Source: JACPFV01 sp038043245 (lineage in GTDB: Bacteria; Pseudomonadota; Gammaproteobacteria; Nevskiales; Nevskiaceae). From it: a stretch of DNA of 64,000 nucleotides. Made by a program: the position numbers and the translations under genes. A model generated the notes under the pieces. The model saw nothing but the letters and a program-made list of their open reading frames with translations, was not told where the DNA came from and did not search any database. The stretch lies in NCBI GenBank assembly GCA_038043245.1, contig JBBTCH010000010.1, positions 65,394-129,393 of the forward strand, given 5' to 3'. Below, one piece after another: positions 1-8,770 of the stretch (its first letter is position 1; each line of letters starts with the position of its first letter).

Positions 1-477
1 CTGCGGATGTACCAGATGCAGACTCTGGATACTCAGGCTTGGGCGCTTCGGACTTTCGCAGGACATGGTATTTCGCCAGATCGCATTCAGATGATCGGCT
101 ACCTGCCCTTGGCAGAGTACTTTAATCGCTTTGCAGAAGCGGACGTGGCACTCGACTCGTTTCCCTACAACGGCACCACCACGACCTGCGAGACCCTGCT
201 CATGGGGCTGCCGATTCTCGGCGTCGCCGGCGAGCGATCATCAGCGAGAGTGGGGCAGAGCTTGCTAGGCGTTATGGGGTTACGCGACTGGATCGCAGAA
301 TCACCACAGAAACTGGTAGCGCTTGCACAACAGCAACTCACAGATCCGGAACGAATTGCGCGGTTGCGGACGGAGCTACCACAACGTATGCACAGTAGCG
401 CGCTTATGGACGCCAGGCGATTCACGCGAAATTTTGAAGCGCAGCTCTTGCGCGCTTGGAAGACCAAACAGGCTTGA
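1..477 (+). CDS. SPINDLY-type O-GlcNAc transferase, C-terminal part (5' end outside window)
   Basis: The open frame runs from the first base, so the gene begins upstream of the window and only about 158 C-terminal residues are visible. They contain the donor-binding end of the SPINDLY/OGT (GT41) fold: DVALDSFPYNGTTTT followed by CETLLMGLPILG. The tail FTRNFEAQLLRAWK is repeated almost unchanged in the next gene, so these are tandem paralogues. The family transfers GlcNAc (or related sugars) from a nucleotide donor to Ser/Thr of cytoplasmic proteins. Nothing N-terminal can be said. The stop overlaps the region just before the next gene, so the two are probably cotranscribed. Confidence 0.88.
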   Translation: MRMYQMQTLDTQAWALRTFAGHGISPDRIQMIGYLPLAEYFNRFAEADVALDSFPYNGTTTTCETLLMGLPILGVAGERSSARVGQSLLGVMGLRDWIAESPQKLVALAQQQLTDPERIARLRTELPQRMHSSALMDARRFTRNFEAQLLRAWKTKQA

Positions 478-494
478 GCCGCTTCTCGCGCACC

Positions 495-2459
495 ATGAAA
501 TCGCTCCTTCGGTTGCTAACGGGTCGTACTGGCGTTCCGGCTGTTTCTGCTGTTCCGGCCGCTACTGCCGACCCGCAAATTGACGAACTCATCGCCGCCG
601 GCCAGCGTCTGGAGGACGAGGGTCATCCTGATCGTGCACTCGAACACTATCGCCGCGTCCTCGCACTCAATCCGCAGAGCGCGGCTGCGCATCTGAATTG
701 CGGCAACGCCCAGAGCACTCTGGGCGATCAGGCTGGCGCCCTCAAGAGCTTCCGGCGCGCAGTGGAACTCGATCCGAGTAACGTGGCGGCGCAATTAAAC
801 CTTGGCAATGCCCTGCTTGCTGCGCGCGATTTTCCGCTCGCGGAGCAGTCGTATCGTGCCGTGCTACGGATCATGCCGAACCGGGTGGAGGCACAGGTAG
901 GCCTGGCTTGCGTGCTGGAAGAACGCGGAGCAGTGGAAGAAGCTATAACCGAGTACCGCCGCGCGCTGACCTTGGACGCTAGCCATGGAGGGGCTGCATA
1001 CAACCTCGCCGACCTCCTGATGAAGAAGGACTGTGGCGACGAGGCTCGTCAGACGCTACGCGATTGCCTTCAACATGCTGCCGGCAATCTGCCGCTGATG
1101 CAGAAACTGTCGGGTTTCGAACGGGATGCCGGCAATCATGAGCAGGCCGTCGCACTACTCGACGAAATGGCCCAACGCGCTCCCGAGCACCCGTCCGTAC
1201 AGAGTGTTCGACTCATGGAATTGAATTATCTTCCCAACCTCGACGAGCGCGCGATACGCGAAGCCCACACCCAATTTGGGCGTGCACTCGAAGCGCGAAT
1301 CCCGCCCAATCATCTGGAGCCGCATGCGACATTGGCCGGTCGCCCTTTGCGGGTCGGCTATGTTTCGCCGGACTTACGGCGACACCCGGTAGCCAATTTT
1401 CTAATGCCAGTCCTGCGCAATCACGACCGGGAGGCATTCGAAGTGTTCTGTTACCCGATCGGCGACGCGCCTGAAGACGCAGTGTCGGAGCAATTCAAAA
1501 TGCTGACCGATGGCTGGCGTGGGGCCGCCGCGTGGTCGCCCCGTCGGGTATGGGCCGACGAGACCTTGGCGGCAGTGATTCGAAAAGATCGGATTGACGT
1601 GCTGGTAGATCTGGCGGGACACACCGCAGGCAATTTGATTGGGCTCTTCGCGCGCAAACCCGCGCCCGTGCAAATCAGTTGGTTGGGCTATCCCGAATCC
1701 ACCGGCCTGACACGCATGGATTTCCGCGTTTGCGATGGCGTGACCGACCCCGTCGGCCCGGGCGGCGATCTTGCCGAAGGCATGCTTCACCTACCCGATA
1801 CGCAATGGTGCTATCAACCGTGGCAGGAAATGCCATCGCCCGGTCGCCTTCCGCGGCTAGAGCGCGGTTACTGGACCTTCGCCTCGTTAAACAACAGCCG
1901 CAAGCTCAACGACCAGGCCCTGGAAACGTGGGCCAAAGTGCTTCACGCATTCCCGGACAGCCGCCTGCGCCTGTACCGCCTGCTGATGCCCGATACCCAA
2001 GCTTGGGCGTTGCGCACCCTCTCCAATTGCGGAATTGCGCGCGAGCGCATTCAGGTCGTCGGCGAGTTGCCGAGCGGCGAATATTTCGACAGCTTCCGCG
2101 AAGCAGACGTTGCACTGGATTCTTTCCCATACAACGGCACCACGACGACTTGCGAAACGCTGCTCATGGGCCTGCCGATACTCGGGGTAAAAGGGCGGCG
2201 CTCAGTATCCCGCGTGGGCGAAAGCCTGCAGGGCAGCATGGGGTTGAACGACTGGATCGCCGATTCAGCACAAGATCTGGTGGCGGTCGCACAGCGGCAA
2301 CTCCAGAACCCGGGGCGTATCGCGCAGTTGCGCGCCGAGCTGCCCGACCGCATGCGTACCGGCGTGCTGATGGATGGAGCGCGCTTCACGCGCAATTTCG
2401 AAGCACAGTTGTTACGCGCTTGGAAAGCCCGCCAGAGTAGAGCCGGTGTGGTGCCCTGA
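495..2459 (+). CDS. TPR-containing SPINDLY-type O-GlcNAc transferase
   Basis: Full-length protein of about 654 residues. Residues 30-230 are tetratricopeptide repeats (for example AAAHLNCGNAQSTLGDQ and VAAQLNLGNALLAARDF, 34-residue spacing). Residues from about 284 are the catalytic GT41 domain: LRVGYVSPDLRRHPVANF, then DVLVDLAGHTAGN, SWLGYPESTG, and DVALDSFPYNGTTTT near residue 538. I start it at the ATG at 495. An in-frame TTG at 456 lies inside the previous gene and adds residues with no domain match. It transfers a sugar, probably GlcNAc, to protein targets in the cytoplasm. The pilin gene directly downstream is an attractive but unproven substrate. Neither start has a strong ribosome-binding site, consistent with coupling to the upstream paralogue. 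Confidence 0.9.
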   Translation: MKSLLRLLTGRTGVPAVSAVPAATADPQIDELIAAGQRLEDEGHPDRALEHYRRVLALNPQSAAAHLNCGNAQSTLGDQAGALKSFRRAVELDPSNVAAQLNLGNALLAARDFPLAEQSYRAVLRIMPNRVEAQVGLACVLEERGAVEEAITEYRRALTLDASHGGAAYNLADLLMKKDCGDEARQTLRDCLQHAAGNLPLMQKLSGFERDAGNHEQAVALLDEMAQRAPEHPSVQSVRLMELNYLPNLDERAIREAHTQFGRALEARIPPNHLEPHATLAGRPLRVGYVSPDLRRHPVANFLMPVLRNHDREAFEVFCYPIGDAPEDAVSEQFKMLTDGWRGAAAWSPRRVWADETLAAVIRKDRIDVLVDLAGHTAGNLIGLFARKPAPVQISWLGYPESTGLTRMDFRVCDGVTDPVGPGGDLAEGMLHLPDTQWCYQPWQEMPSPGRLPRLERGYWTFASLNNSRKLNDQALETWAKVLHAFPDSRLRLYRLLMPDTQAWALRTLSNCGIARERIQVVGELPSGEYFDSFREADVALDSFPYNGTTTTCETLLMGLPILGVKGRRSVSRVGESLQGSMGLNDWIADSAQDLVAVAQRQLQNPGRIAQLRAELPDRMRTGVLMDGARFTRNFEAQLLRAWKARQSRAGVVP

Positions 2460-2604
2460 GAAACCTCAATTGGGCGTGTCTTTTCCGGAATTGAACTGAC
2501 AAAAATGTAAATTTTTGACAACGCAAGCAAGTGTTGTCATGTAAATATCCAATCTACATAACGTCAAGATTATGATTATATTACAATTTTTACACAATAC
2601 TCCT

Positions 2605-2620
2605 TGGTCCAGTCTGTGCT
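2605..2620 (+). promoter_or_regulatory. Candidate sigma-54 (RpoN) promoter of the pilin gene
   Basis: TGG at 2605-2607 and TGCT at 2617-2620 place GG and GC exactly 10 nt apart, the -24/-12 geometry of RpoN promoters. The predicted transcript would begin near 2631, giving a leader of roughly 36 nt before the pilin ATG. Major pilin genes of many gammaproteobacteria are RpoN/PilR dependent. The element sits in an AT-rich 207-bp intergenic stretch (2460-2666) holding no other gene I can see. The middle of the -24 box (TCC rather than CAC) is imperfect. Confidence 0.5.
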
Positions 2621-2666
2621 GATTATTTACTGGGCAACTGCCCTCACATTAATGGAGACTCAACAA

Positions 2667-3095
2667 ATGAAGATGCAGAAAGGTTTTACGCTGATCGAAC
2701 TGATGATCGTGGTTGCGATCATCGGCATTCTGGCAGCCATTGCGATTCCGGCGTATCAGGATTACATCGTCCGTTCAAAAGTTACGGAACTGATGACAGC
2801 TGCGAGCGCGTGCAAGGCCTCAGTGTCTGAGTACACGCAAACAAACAGCGCACTTCCGTCCAACCTTACCCAAGCAGGTTGCGCCAATAACACGACGAAG
2901 TACATTTCTTCATTGAGCGTCGCCACTGGTGGAGTAATCACAGTTGCGGCCTTAACCGGCGCCAACGCGTTACCTGCCGCCGCCGCTGGAAACGTGGTCC
3001 TGACGCCCGCCTACAACACGAACAGCGGAACTGTGGACTGGACCTGCACGAACTCAACCATTGCCAAAAAATATATCCCAGCCAATTGCCGCTAA
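2667..3095 (+). CDS. pilA: Type IV major pilin (PilA-like prepilin)
   Basis: Prepilin of 142 residues. The short leader MKMQKG is followed by FTLIELMIVVAIIGILAAIA, the class III signal cleaved and N-methylated by PilD, with Glu at +5 of the mature protein. The hydrophobic helix drives pilus assembly. Cys residues near the C-terminus (WTC...ANC) form the likely D-loop disulfide. I chose the ATG at 2667 because GGAG lies about 10 nt upstream and the leader then has the usual length; an upstream in-frame start would add 21 residues. The body is rich in Ala, Thr, Ser and Asn, which suits O-glycosylation. It stands alone, with a candidate RpoN promoter before it and a terminator after it. Confidence 0.95.
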   Translation: MKMQKGFTLIELMIVVAIIGILAAIAIPAYQDYIVRSKVTELMTAASACKASVSEYTQTNSALPSNLTQAGCANNTTKYISSLSVATGGVITVAALTGANALPAAAAGNVVLTPAYNTNSGTVDWTCTNSTIAKKYIPANCR

Positions 3096-3113
3096 GTTTT
3101 TCAGTCAGTTTCG

Positions 3114-3142
3114 GACGCCGCCCTAGGGCGGCGTCTTTTTTT
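3114..3142 (+). terminator. Rho-independent terminator after the pilin gene
   Basis: GACGCCGCCC and GGGCGGCGTC form a 9-10 bp GC-rich stem around a minimal CTAG loop and are followed at once by seven T. The hairpin lies 18 nt after the pilin stop codon, so pilin transcription probably ends here and the next gene has its own promoter. Confidence 0.92.
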
Positions 3143-3250
3143 GCGCCGCTTGCGCAACGCGCTACGGCACAATCTAAAGCGTTTTTCGTTTATGGAATTG
3201 AATTTGGACGTATCTTGTAATTGGAAGAAAAACGCACTAGCAATGTCCTC

Positions 3251-5236
3251 ATGACAACGCCGCACACCAGCATTGAAGATCGGGCAACGCAGACAGCGGG
3301 TCTTGCGCTGCCACTGATGGCGGCATGCGTTGCCGTCTATTTCCAGGGATTATTCGGCGGCTTTCTGCTCGACGATTACGAAAATATCGTCAACAACCCA
3401 AGCTTGTCGTTGGTTGACGGCTCTACCTATCGCTGGCTGGCGGCGGCCCTGTCGTCCGATTCGGGGATGCTGAGGCGCCCGGTCAGCATGCTGTCATTCG
3501 GGCTGAACCATTACCTGTTCGGCATGGACCCCATTGCCTTCAAGGCGGTAAATCTAGGGGTTCACCTGCTTTGCGGACTGCTCGTCTATGGTTTGAGCCT
3601 GCGGCTGCTGCCGTTTCTGACACCGTCCGGCGCAGTTTCAGGCAAGAGCCTCAAGAACCATCGAAACCTTGCCTTTTTCGTCACGGCGCTATGGGTGCTT
3701 CATCCGCTTCACGTCAGTGGGGTGATGTACATCGTGCAACGCATGAACCAGCTCGCGGCACTGTTTGTTCTGGCCGGTCTGTACTGTTACGCATCAGGCC
3801 GGCTGCGCATGCTGCGCGGCGAGTCGGGCCTGCTGGTAGCGGTTTCAGGCCTGTTAGTGTTTGGACTACTCGCGATGTTCAGCAAGGAGAATGGCGCGCT
3901 GATCTTGGCTTACGCATTCGTCATCGAGGCGATCTGCTTTCGCTTCCGCGGCCCGCGTTCAGGCACTGCAAGGGATATTCGAGTGTGCTTTGTTCTGTTT
4001 TTGGCGCTCCCGATACTTGCGATGGCTGGATTCATCGCAACCCACTTCGAATGGTTGACGGGCGGGTATGCCGCACGAAACTTCACGCTCCCCGAGCGAC
4101 TGCTGACCGAGCCACGCATCCTGCTGCACTACCTGTACTGGATTTTCGTGCCGCTGCCGTCGCTAATGGGCCTGTATCACGATGACATTCCGCTCTCGAC
4201 GGGGCTACTGAGTCCGCCAAGCACGGTGGCGGTGCTAGTTTTTTTTATGGCGCTGGTCCTTCTAGCTTGGAAAACCCGCGTCCGTTGGCCGGGCATCGTC
4301 TTTGCTCTGGCTTGGTTTCTCGCTGGCCACGCGATGGAATCCACGATTCTTCCGTTGGAGCTGGTTTTCGAGCACCGCAACTACCTGCCGATGGCGGGGG
4401 TGCTACTTGGTACCTGCGCAGCAGCATCGTCATACATCCCCGTCCAACAGGATCTCAGAGTCGTCACTGCCCTCTGCATCTTGATGCTTGCAGGTCTTGC
4501 TGGCGCAACAGCCTTGCGCAATCACAGTTGGCGCAGCCCGCAAACTCTTGCAATGGACACCGCAAGAAACCATCCGCAGTCACCGCGTAGCCTGTACGAC
4601 GCCGGACGTGCCGTGATTTTTGCAGCGAGTAATGCTTCCGATAAGCACAAACTCGAAGCCAAGCTGGAGGCCCGCGATTACTTTCAACAGGCAATGGCGC
4701 TGGACAAGACCTACATTTTCCCCAGCATTGGCTATGTCCTGACTTATTTTGGTGAATCGGAAGTTGTTGATGAACAAACCGTAGCGGATTTGAGTTACCG
4801 GCTGCGCAACACACCCCTGTTTCAAGCGACACCGATGCTGCGGCTTCTGGACGCCATCGCGGACAGCGAAGTGCGTATGGAACAAAATGACGTACAGCGG
4901 ATATTCGAAGCCGCGATGGACAACCCCAGTGCAAACTCACCTCAACGCGCGATGATGCTCAACAATTACGGGCGCTACCATCTTCAGGTGCTTCAGGATG
5001 CACAAAGCGCCATCAGCCTGACCTTGGCCGCCGCAGAGCAGGAGCCGCGTGACCCCATATTTCAACTCAATCTGGCCGGGCTTGCGTTGGCTTTGAAGCG
5101 ACCCGACATTGCTGCGCAGCATGTACAGAACGCGCAGGCGCTGGATGTCACCGGCAGGTATCGCGAGCAAATCGCCGATATCCGCACACAGCTGAACGCG
5201 GGTCAGGTACATGGGCACAACCCGCCTGCTCATTAG
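3251..5236 (+). CDS. Multi-spanning membrane protein with C-terminal TPRs, TMTC/GT-C glycosyltransferase-like
   Basis: About 661 residues. The N-terminal two-thirds has many hydrophobic segments (for example LALPLMAACVAVYFQGLF and IRVCFVLFLALPILAMAG). An early motif FLLDDYENIVNNPSL resembles the luminal acidic motif of GT-C/TMTC-type transferases, which use lipid-linked sugars. The last 200 or so residues are TPR-like (NSPQRAMMLNNYGRYHLQV, DPIFQLNLAGLALALKRPD). An in-frame TTG at 3221 would add ten residues; the ATG is preferred, although neither has a clear Shine-Dalgarno. Its position beside the pilin and the SPINDLY genes suggests a role in pilin or surface-protein glycosylation. That is inference; a tethering or assembly role is possible. 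Confidence 0.75.
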   Translation: MTTPHTSIEDRATQTAGLALPLMAACVAVYFQGLFGGFLLDDYENIVNNPSLSLVDGSTYRWLAAALSSDSGMLRRPVSMLSFGLNHYLFGMDPIAFKAVNLGVHLLCGLLVYGLSLRLLPFLTPSGAVSGKSLKNHRNLAFFVTALWVLHPLHVSGVMYIVQRMNQLAALFVLAGLYCYASGRLRMLRGESGLLVAVSGLLVFGLLAMFSKENGALILAYAFVIEAICFRFRGPRSGTARDIRVCFVLFLALPILAMAGFIATHFEWLTGGYAARNFTLPERLLTEPRILLHYLYWIFVPLPSLMGLYHDDIPLSTGLLSPPSTVAVLVFFMALVLLAWKTRVRWPGIVFALAWFLAGHAMESTILPLELVFEHRNYLPMAGVLLGTCAAASSYIPVQQDLRVVTALCILMLAGLAGATALRNHSWRSPQTLAMDTARNHPQSPRSLYDAGRAVIFAASNASDKHKLEAKLEARDYFQQAMALDKTYIFPSIGYVLTYFGESEVVDEQTVADLSYRLRNTPLFQATPMLRLLDAIADSEVRMEQNDVQRIFEAAMDNPSANSPQRAMMLNNYGRYHLQVLQDAQSAISLTLAAAEQEPRDPIFQLNLAGLALALKRPDIAAQHVQNAQALDVTGRYREQIADIRTQLNAGQVHGHNPPAH

Positions 5237-5411
5237 GGCGCGAGCAGCCGCATTCCCTGCGTCACGTGGATCAAGATGCCGCCACGATTAGCACCTATGG
5301 CAAACTCAAGCACTTACTGCACAACGTTAAGTGCACATTCCCACTCGGTGCGGCGGATGCCAGACTCTGAAGGTGAAGCCTTCTTCAGGCGACTCAGGAC
5401 TCATTCAACAC

Positions 5412-6296
5412 ATGGCTAGAAAAGGCATCCTCCTTGCCGGCGGCTCCGGCACGCGGCTTTACCCACTGACGCATTCGGTCAGCAAGCAGATCATGCCGGT
5501 GTACGACAAGCCGATGATCTATTACCCCTTGTCGGTGCTGATGCTCGCAGGCATCCGCGACATTCTGGTGATTTCGACACCACGCGACCTTGAGGGGTTC
5601 CGCGCCCTCCTCGGTGACGGCCATCAGTGGGGGCTGAACCTGTCGTTCGCGCCGCAACCCAGCCCCGACGGCCTGGCCCAGGCGTTCCGGATCGGCGAAG
5701 CATTCATCGGCCGCGACCCGGCGTGCTTGGTGCTGGGGGACAACATTTTCTTCGGTCATGGCTTGCAGCCCCTGCTCCACCGTGCTGCGATCCGTGAGAA
5801 GGGCGCAACGGTATTTGGCTACTACGTCAAGGACCCCGAACGCTATGGCGTCGTCAGTTTCGACGCCCAAGGTCGTGTTGCGGACATCGAGGAAAAGCCC
5901 GCGCGACCCAAGTCACATTACGCCGTCACCGGCCTGTATTTCTACGACAACGACGTGGTGTCGATCGCCAGGAACATCAAACCTTCCGCGCGCGGCGAAC
6001 TGGAAATCACCGACGTCAACCGCGCCTACCTCCAGCGCGGCGATCTACAGGTGGAAGTGATGGGACGCGGCTTCGCTTGGCTCGACACCGGGACGCATGA
6101 AGCCTTGCTCGATGCCGCCAACTACGTGCGCGTGGTGCAGGAGCGTCAGGGTTTGCAGATCGCCTGCCCCGAAGAGATCGCCTACCGACAGGGATTGATC
6201 ACGGCGGCTCAGCTCGAAACCCTGGCGCAGCCCTACGCCAAGAGCCAATACGGCCAATACCTGCTGGATCTGCTGAAACAGGAGAAGGCGGTTTGA
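5412..6296 (+). CDS. rfbA: Glucose-1-phosphate thymidylyltransferase
   Basis: First step of dTDP-L-rhamnose synthesis: glucose 1-phosphate plus dTTP gives dTDP-glucose and pyrophosphate. The 294-residue protein opens with the nucleotidyltransferase signature GILLAGGSGTRLYPLT, has YYPLSVLMLAGIRDIL and the metal-binding LVLGDNIFFGHGL, and ends normally for RmlA. The ATG at 5412 is chosen because it lies directly before the signature; an upstream extension of 27 residues is unlike the family. It leads an operon with the other three rml genes. The 175 bp upstream hold no gene but contain a GCACTTA/TAAGTGC inverted repeat. Confidence 0.97.
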   Translation: MARKGILLAGGSGTRLYPLTHSVSKQIMPVYDKPMIYYPLSVLMLAGIRDILVISTPRDLEGFRALLGDGHQWGLNLSFAPQPSPDGLAQAFRIGEAFIGRDPACLVLGDNIFFGHGLQPLLHRAAIREKGATVFGYYVKDPERYGVVSFDAQGRVADIEEKPARPKSHYAVTGLYFYDNDVVSIARNIKPSARGELEITDVNRAYLQRGDLQVEVMGRGFAWLDTGTHEALLDAANYVRVVQERQGLQIACPEEIAYRQGLITAAQLETLAQPYAKSQYGQYLLDLLKQEKAV

Positions 6297-6853
6297 AGAT
6301 CATCGAGACCGACTTGCCCGGCGTGCTGCTGATTGAACCAAAGGTAGTTGGCGACCCTCGTGGCTTCTTTGTTGAAACATTTCGTGAAGAGTGGCTGCAT
6401 CAGGCGGGTCAGAACCTGCATTTCGTGCAGGACAACCAGTCGCGTTCGCGCCAGGGCGTGCTGCGCGGATTGCACTATCAGTTGGAACAGCCGCAGGGCA
6501 AGCTTGTGCGCTGCGCGCGCGGCGCAGTGTTCGACGTCGCGGTGGACGTGCGTCGCGGTTCCCCGCATTTCGGCCGCTGGACCGGGGCGATGCTGGATGA
6601 CGTCACCCACCGGCAGATCTACATTCCGCCCGGCTTCGCGCATGGGTTTTGCGTACTCAGCGACGAAGCCGATTTCGTCTACAAGTGCACCGACTATTAC
6701 CACGCACCGTCCGAGGCCGGCGTAGCCTGGAACGATCCGGCCATCGGCATTGCCTGGCCGGCGCTTGCCGGCGGCTGGCTGCTGTCAGAGCGGGATAAGG
6801 CCTTACCAAAACTGGCAGATCAGCCACGGTTGCCGGCTTACGCGCCGCAATGA
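6293..6853 (+). CDS. rfbC: dTDP-4-dehydrorhamnose 3,5-epimerase
   Basis: Third step of dTDP-L-rhamnose synthesis, epimerising the 4-keto sugar at C3 and C5. The 186-residue cupin-fold protein has the family marks GDPRGFFVETFRE, VLRGLHYQ (catalytic His) and IYIPPGFAHGFCVLS. It starts with TTG, overlapping the rfbA stop by TTGA, and a good ribosome-binding stretch (AGGAGAAGG) lies just upstream. Translation is therefore probably coupled to rfbA. Confidence 0.96.
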   Translation: MKIIETDLPGVLLIEPKVVGDPRGFFVETFREEWLHQAGQNLHFVQDNQSRSRQGVLRGLHYQLEQPQGKLVRCARGAVFDVAVDVRRGSPHFGRWTGAMLDDVTHRQIYIPPGFAHGFCVLSDEADFVYKCTDYYHAPSEAGVAWNDPAIGIAWPALAGGWLLSERDKALPKLADQPRLPAYAPQ

Positions 6854-7728
6854 CAATCCTGGTCACCGGCGCAGCGGGACAACTGGGCCGGGAATGCGTA
6901 GAGCGGGGTACTGAGGTCATTGGAGTCGACCGGCAGGCTCTCGATCTGCGCGATGCGCGTGCGATCGAAGAGACTTTGCAGCGCCTGTGCCCAAAGGCTG
7001 TGATCAATGCCGCCGCCTATGCCGCAGTGGACCGCGCCGAGCAGGACCCCGACGCCGCATTCGCGATCAATCGCGACGCGGTCCTGGGACTGGGCACAGC
7101 CTGTGCCCGGCTGCAGATCCCGCTGATTCATATTTCCACCGACTACGTGTTCGATGGAAAAAAATCTGCGCCGTATTCGGAAGACGATCCGGTTCACCCG
7201 CTCGGGGTTTACGCGCGCAGCAAGCAGGAAGGCGAACAGGAACTGCGACGGGTGCAGAAACGACATCTGATCTTGCGTACCAGCTGGGTATTCGGGCGCT
7301 ACGGTGCGAATTTCGTCAAAACCATGCTGCGACTGGCGCGCGAAAAACCCGATCTGCGGGTGGTCGCCGACCAGCAGGGCGCGCCGACACATGCCGGCGC
7401 GCTGGCCGAAGTACTGCTCGCACTGGCGCACCGCGCGGCGGCCGGTGAAGACCTGCCCTGGGGTACTTACCACTACAACGGACAGCCGTACACAAACTGG
7501 CATGAGTTTGCGCAGATCATCGTCGAGCGCGCGGTCGCGCTTGGGCTGCTGGCGAAGCCAGTCCCGGTTAGGGCGCTGGCCAGCGCGGACTATCCGACGC
7601 CGGCGCAGCGCCCGGAGAACTCGCGTCTCGATTGCGCACGGATCCATGCTCGGCTCGGCGTGGAACTGCGGGACTGGCGCTTGGGCCTGGACGAGGTCCT
7701 GCTTCAACTAAAATCATCGCCTGCATGA
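6850..7728 (+). CDS. rfbD: dTDP-4-dehydrorhamnose reductase
   Basis: Final step of dTDP-L-rhamnose synthesis, an NAD(P)H-dependent reduction. The 292-residue short-chain dehydrogenase begins MTILVTGAAGQLGRE (Rossmann glycine motif) and has STDYVFDG and YARSKQEGE (YxxxK catalytic pair). The start ATG overlaps the rfbC stop (ATGA). Length and motif order are normal for RmlD. Confidence 0.96.
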   Translation: MTILVTGAAGQLGRECVERGTEVIGVDRQALDLRDARAIEETLQRLCPKAVINAAAYAAVDRAEQDPDAAFAINRDAVLGLGTACARLQIPLIHISTDYVFDGKKSAPYSEDDPVHPLGVYARSKQEGEQELRRVQKRHLILRTSWVFGRYGANFVKTMLRLAREKPDLRVVADQQGAPTHAGALAEVLLALAHRAAAGEDLPWGTYHYNGQPYTNWHEFAQIIVERAVALGLLAKPVPVRALASADYPTPAQRPENSRLDCARIHARLGVELRDWRLGLDEVLLQLKSSPA

Positions 7729-8735
7729 ATTTCGTCCCACGCAGTACTTTGATCACCGGCGGCGCCGGGTTTATCGGCAGCAATTTCGTGCGTCACCTGC
7801 TGGCGCAGGACCGCGAAGTGCGCGTGATCAATCTCGATGTGCTGACCTATGCCGGGTCGCGCGAGCACCTGCGCGACCTGCCGGACCCGGCGCGTCACGT
7901 GTTTGTGCATGGCGACATTTGTGACCGCGATCTGATCAACCGCCTCTTGCGCGAGCACCAGATCGACAGCGTGGTGCATTTTGCCGCCGAGTCGCATGTG
8001 GACCGCTCCATTACCGGGCCAAGCGCCTTTGTCCAGACCAACATCGTCGGCACCTACACCCTGCTCGAGGCCTGCCGGCAGTATTGGCTCGATGAAATGA
8101 AGTGGGATGGCGAGCGTTGTCGTTTCCACCACATTTCCACTGACGAGGTTTACGGCGCGCTGGGGCCGAAGGATCTACCGTTCACCGAGGAAACGACTTA
8201 CGCGCCGAATTCGCCGTACTCAGCAAGCAAGGCGGCCTCCGACCATCTGGTGCGCGCCTACTTCCATACTTATGGACTGCCGGTGGTGACGACCAACTGC
8301 TCGAACAACTTCGGACCGTTCCAGCACGGCGAAAAATTCATCCCGACCGTGGTACGTGCCTGTCGTGAAGGAAAACCGATCCCGGTGTACGGCGACGGCT
8401 CCAATATCCGTGACTGGCTCTACGTTGAGGATCACTGCAAGGGCATCGGCCTGGCGCTGCGTGGCGGCAGACTCGGCGAGACCTACAACATCGGCGGCGG
8501 CAACGAGTGGCCAAACATCGAAGTGGTACACCTGATTTGCCGGTTGATGGACGATCTGCATCCAGCCGGCGCACCTCACTATCGGTTGATTTCCTTCGTC
8601 AAGGATCGGCCCGGCCACGACTGGCGTTACGCCATCAACGCCAAAAAAATCCACCGCGAACTCAGCTGGACCCGTGCCCGGGATTTTGAAAACGAGTTGC
8701 GAATCACGCTGCGCTGGCTGCTACAGCTGGAATGA
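7725..8735 (+). CDS. rfbB: dTDP-glucose 4,6-dehydratase
   Basis: Second step of the rhamnose pathway, converting dTDP-glucose to dTDP-4-keto-6-deoxyglucose with bound NAD. Of about 336 residues, it shows TLITGGAGFIGSNFVRHL (cofactor), ISTDEVYGALG (catalytic Thr-Asp-Glu), YSASKAASDHLV (YxxxK) and NNFGPFQHGEKFIPTV. The ATG at 7725 overlaps the rfbD stop (ATGA) and starts right before the Rossmann motif. It closes the A-C-D-B operon. The polysaccharide island begins immediately afterwards, a common arrangement. Confidence 0.97.
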   Translation: MNFVPRSTLITGGAGFIGSNFVRHLLAQDREVRVINLDVLTYAGSREHLRDLPDPARHVFVHGDICDRDLINRLLREHQIDSVVHFAAESHVDRSITGPSAFVQTNIVGTYTLLEACRQYWLDEMKWDGERCRFHHISTDEVYGALGPKDLPFTEETTYAPNSPYSASKAASDHLVRAYFHTYGLPVVTTNCSNNFGPFQHGEKFIPTVVRACREGKPIPVYGDGSNIRDWLYVEDHCKGIGLALRGGRLGETYNIGGGNEWPNIEVVHLICRLMDDLHPAGAPHYRLISFVKDRPGHDWRYAINAKKIHRELSWTRARDFENELRITLRWLLQLE

Positions 8736-8770
8736 TGTTTCTCCAGTTTCATGGACTCCCTATCGGGCGT

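Noticed and set aside
2604..2666. N-terminal extension of the pilin
   Set aside because: It would precede the prepilin peptidase leader by 21 residues and overlaps the candidate promoter; the ATG at 2667 has a proper GGAG.
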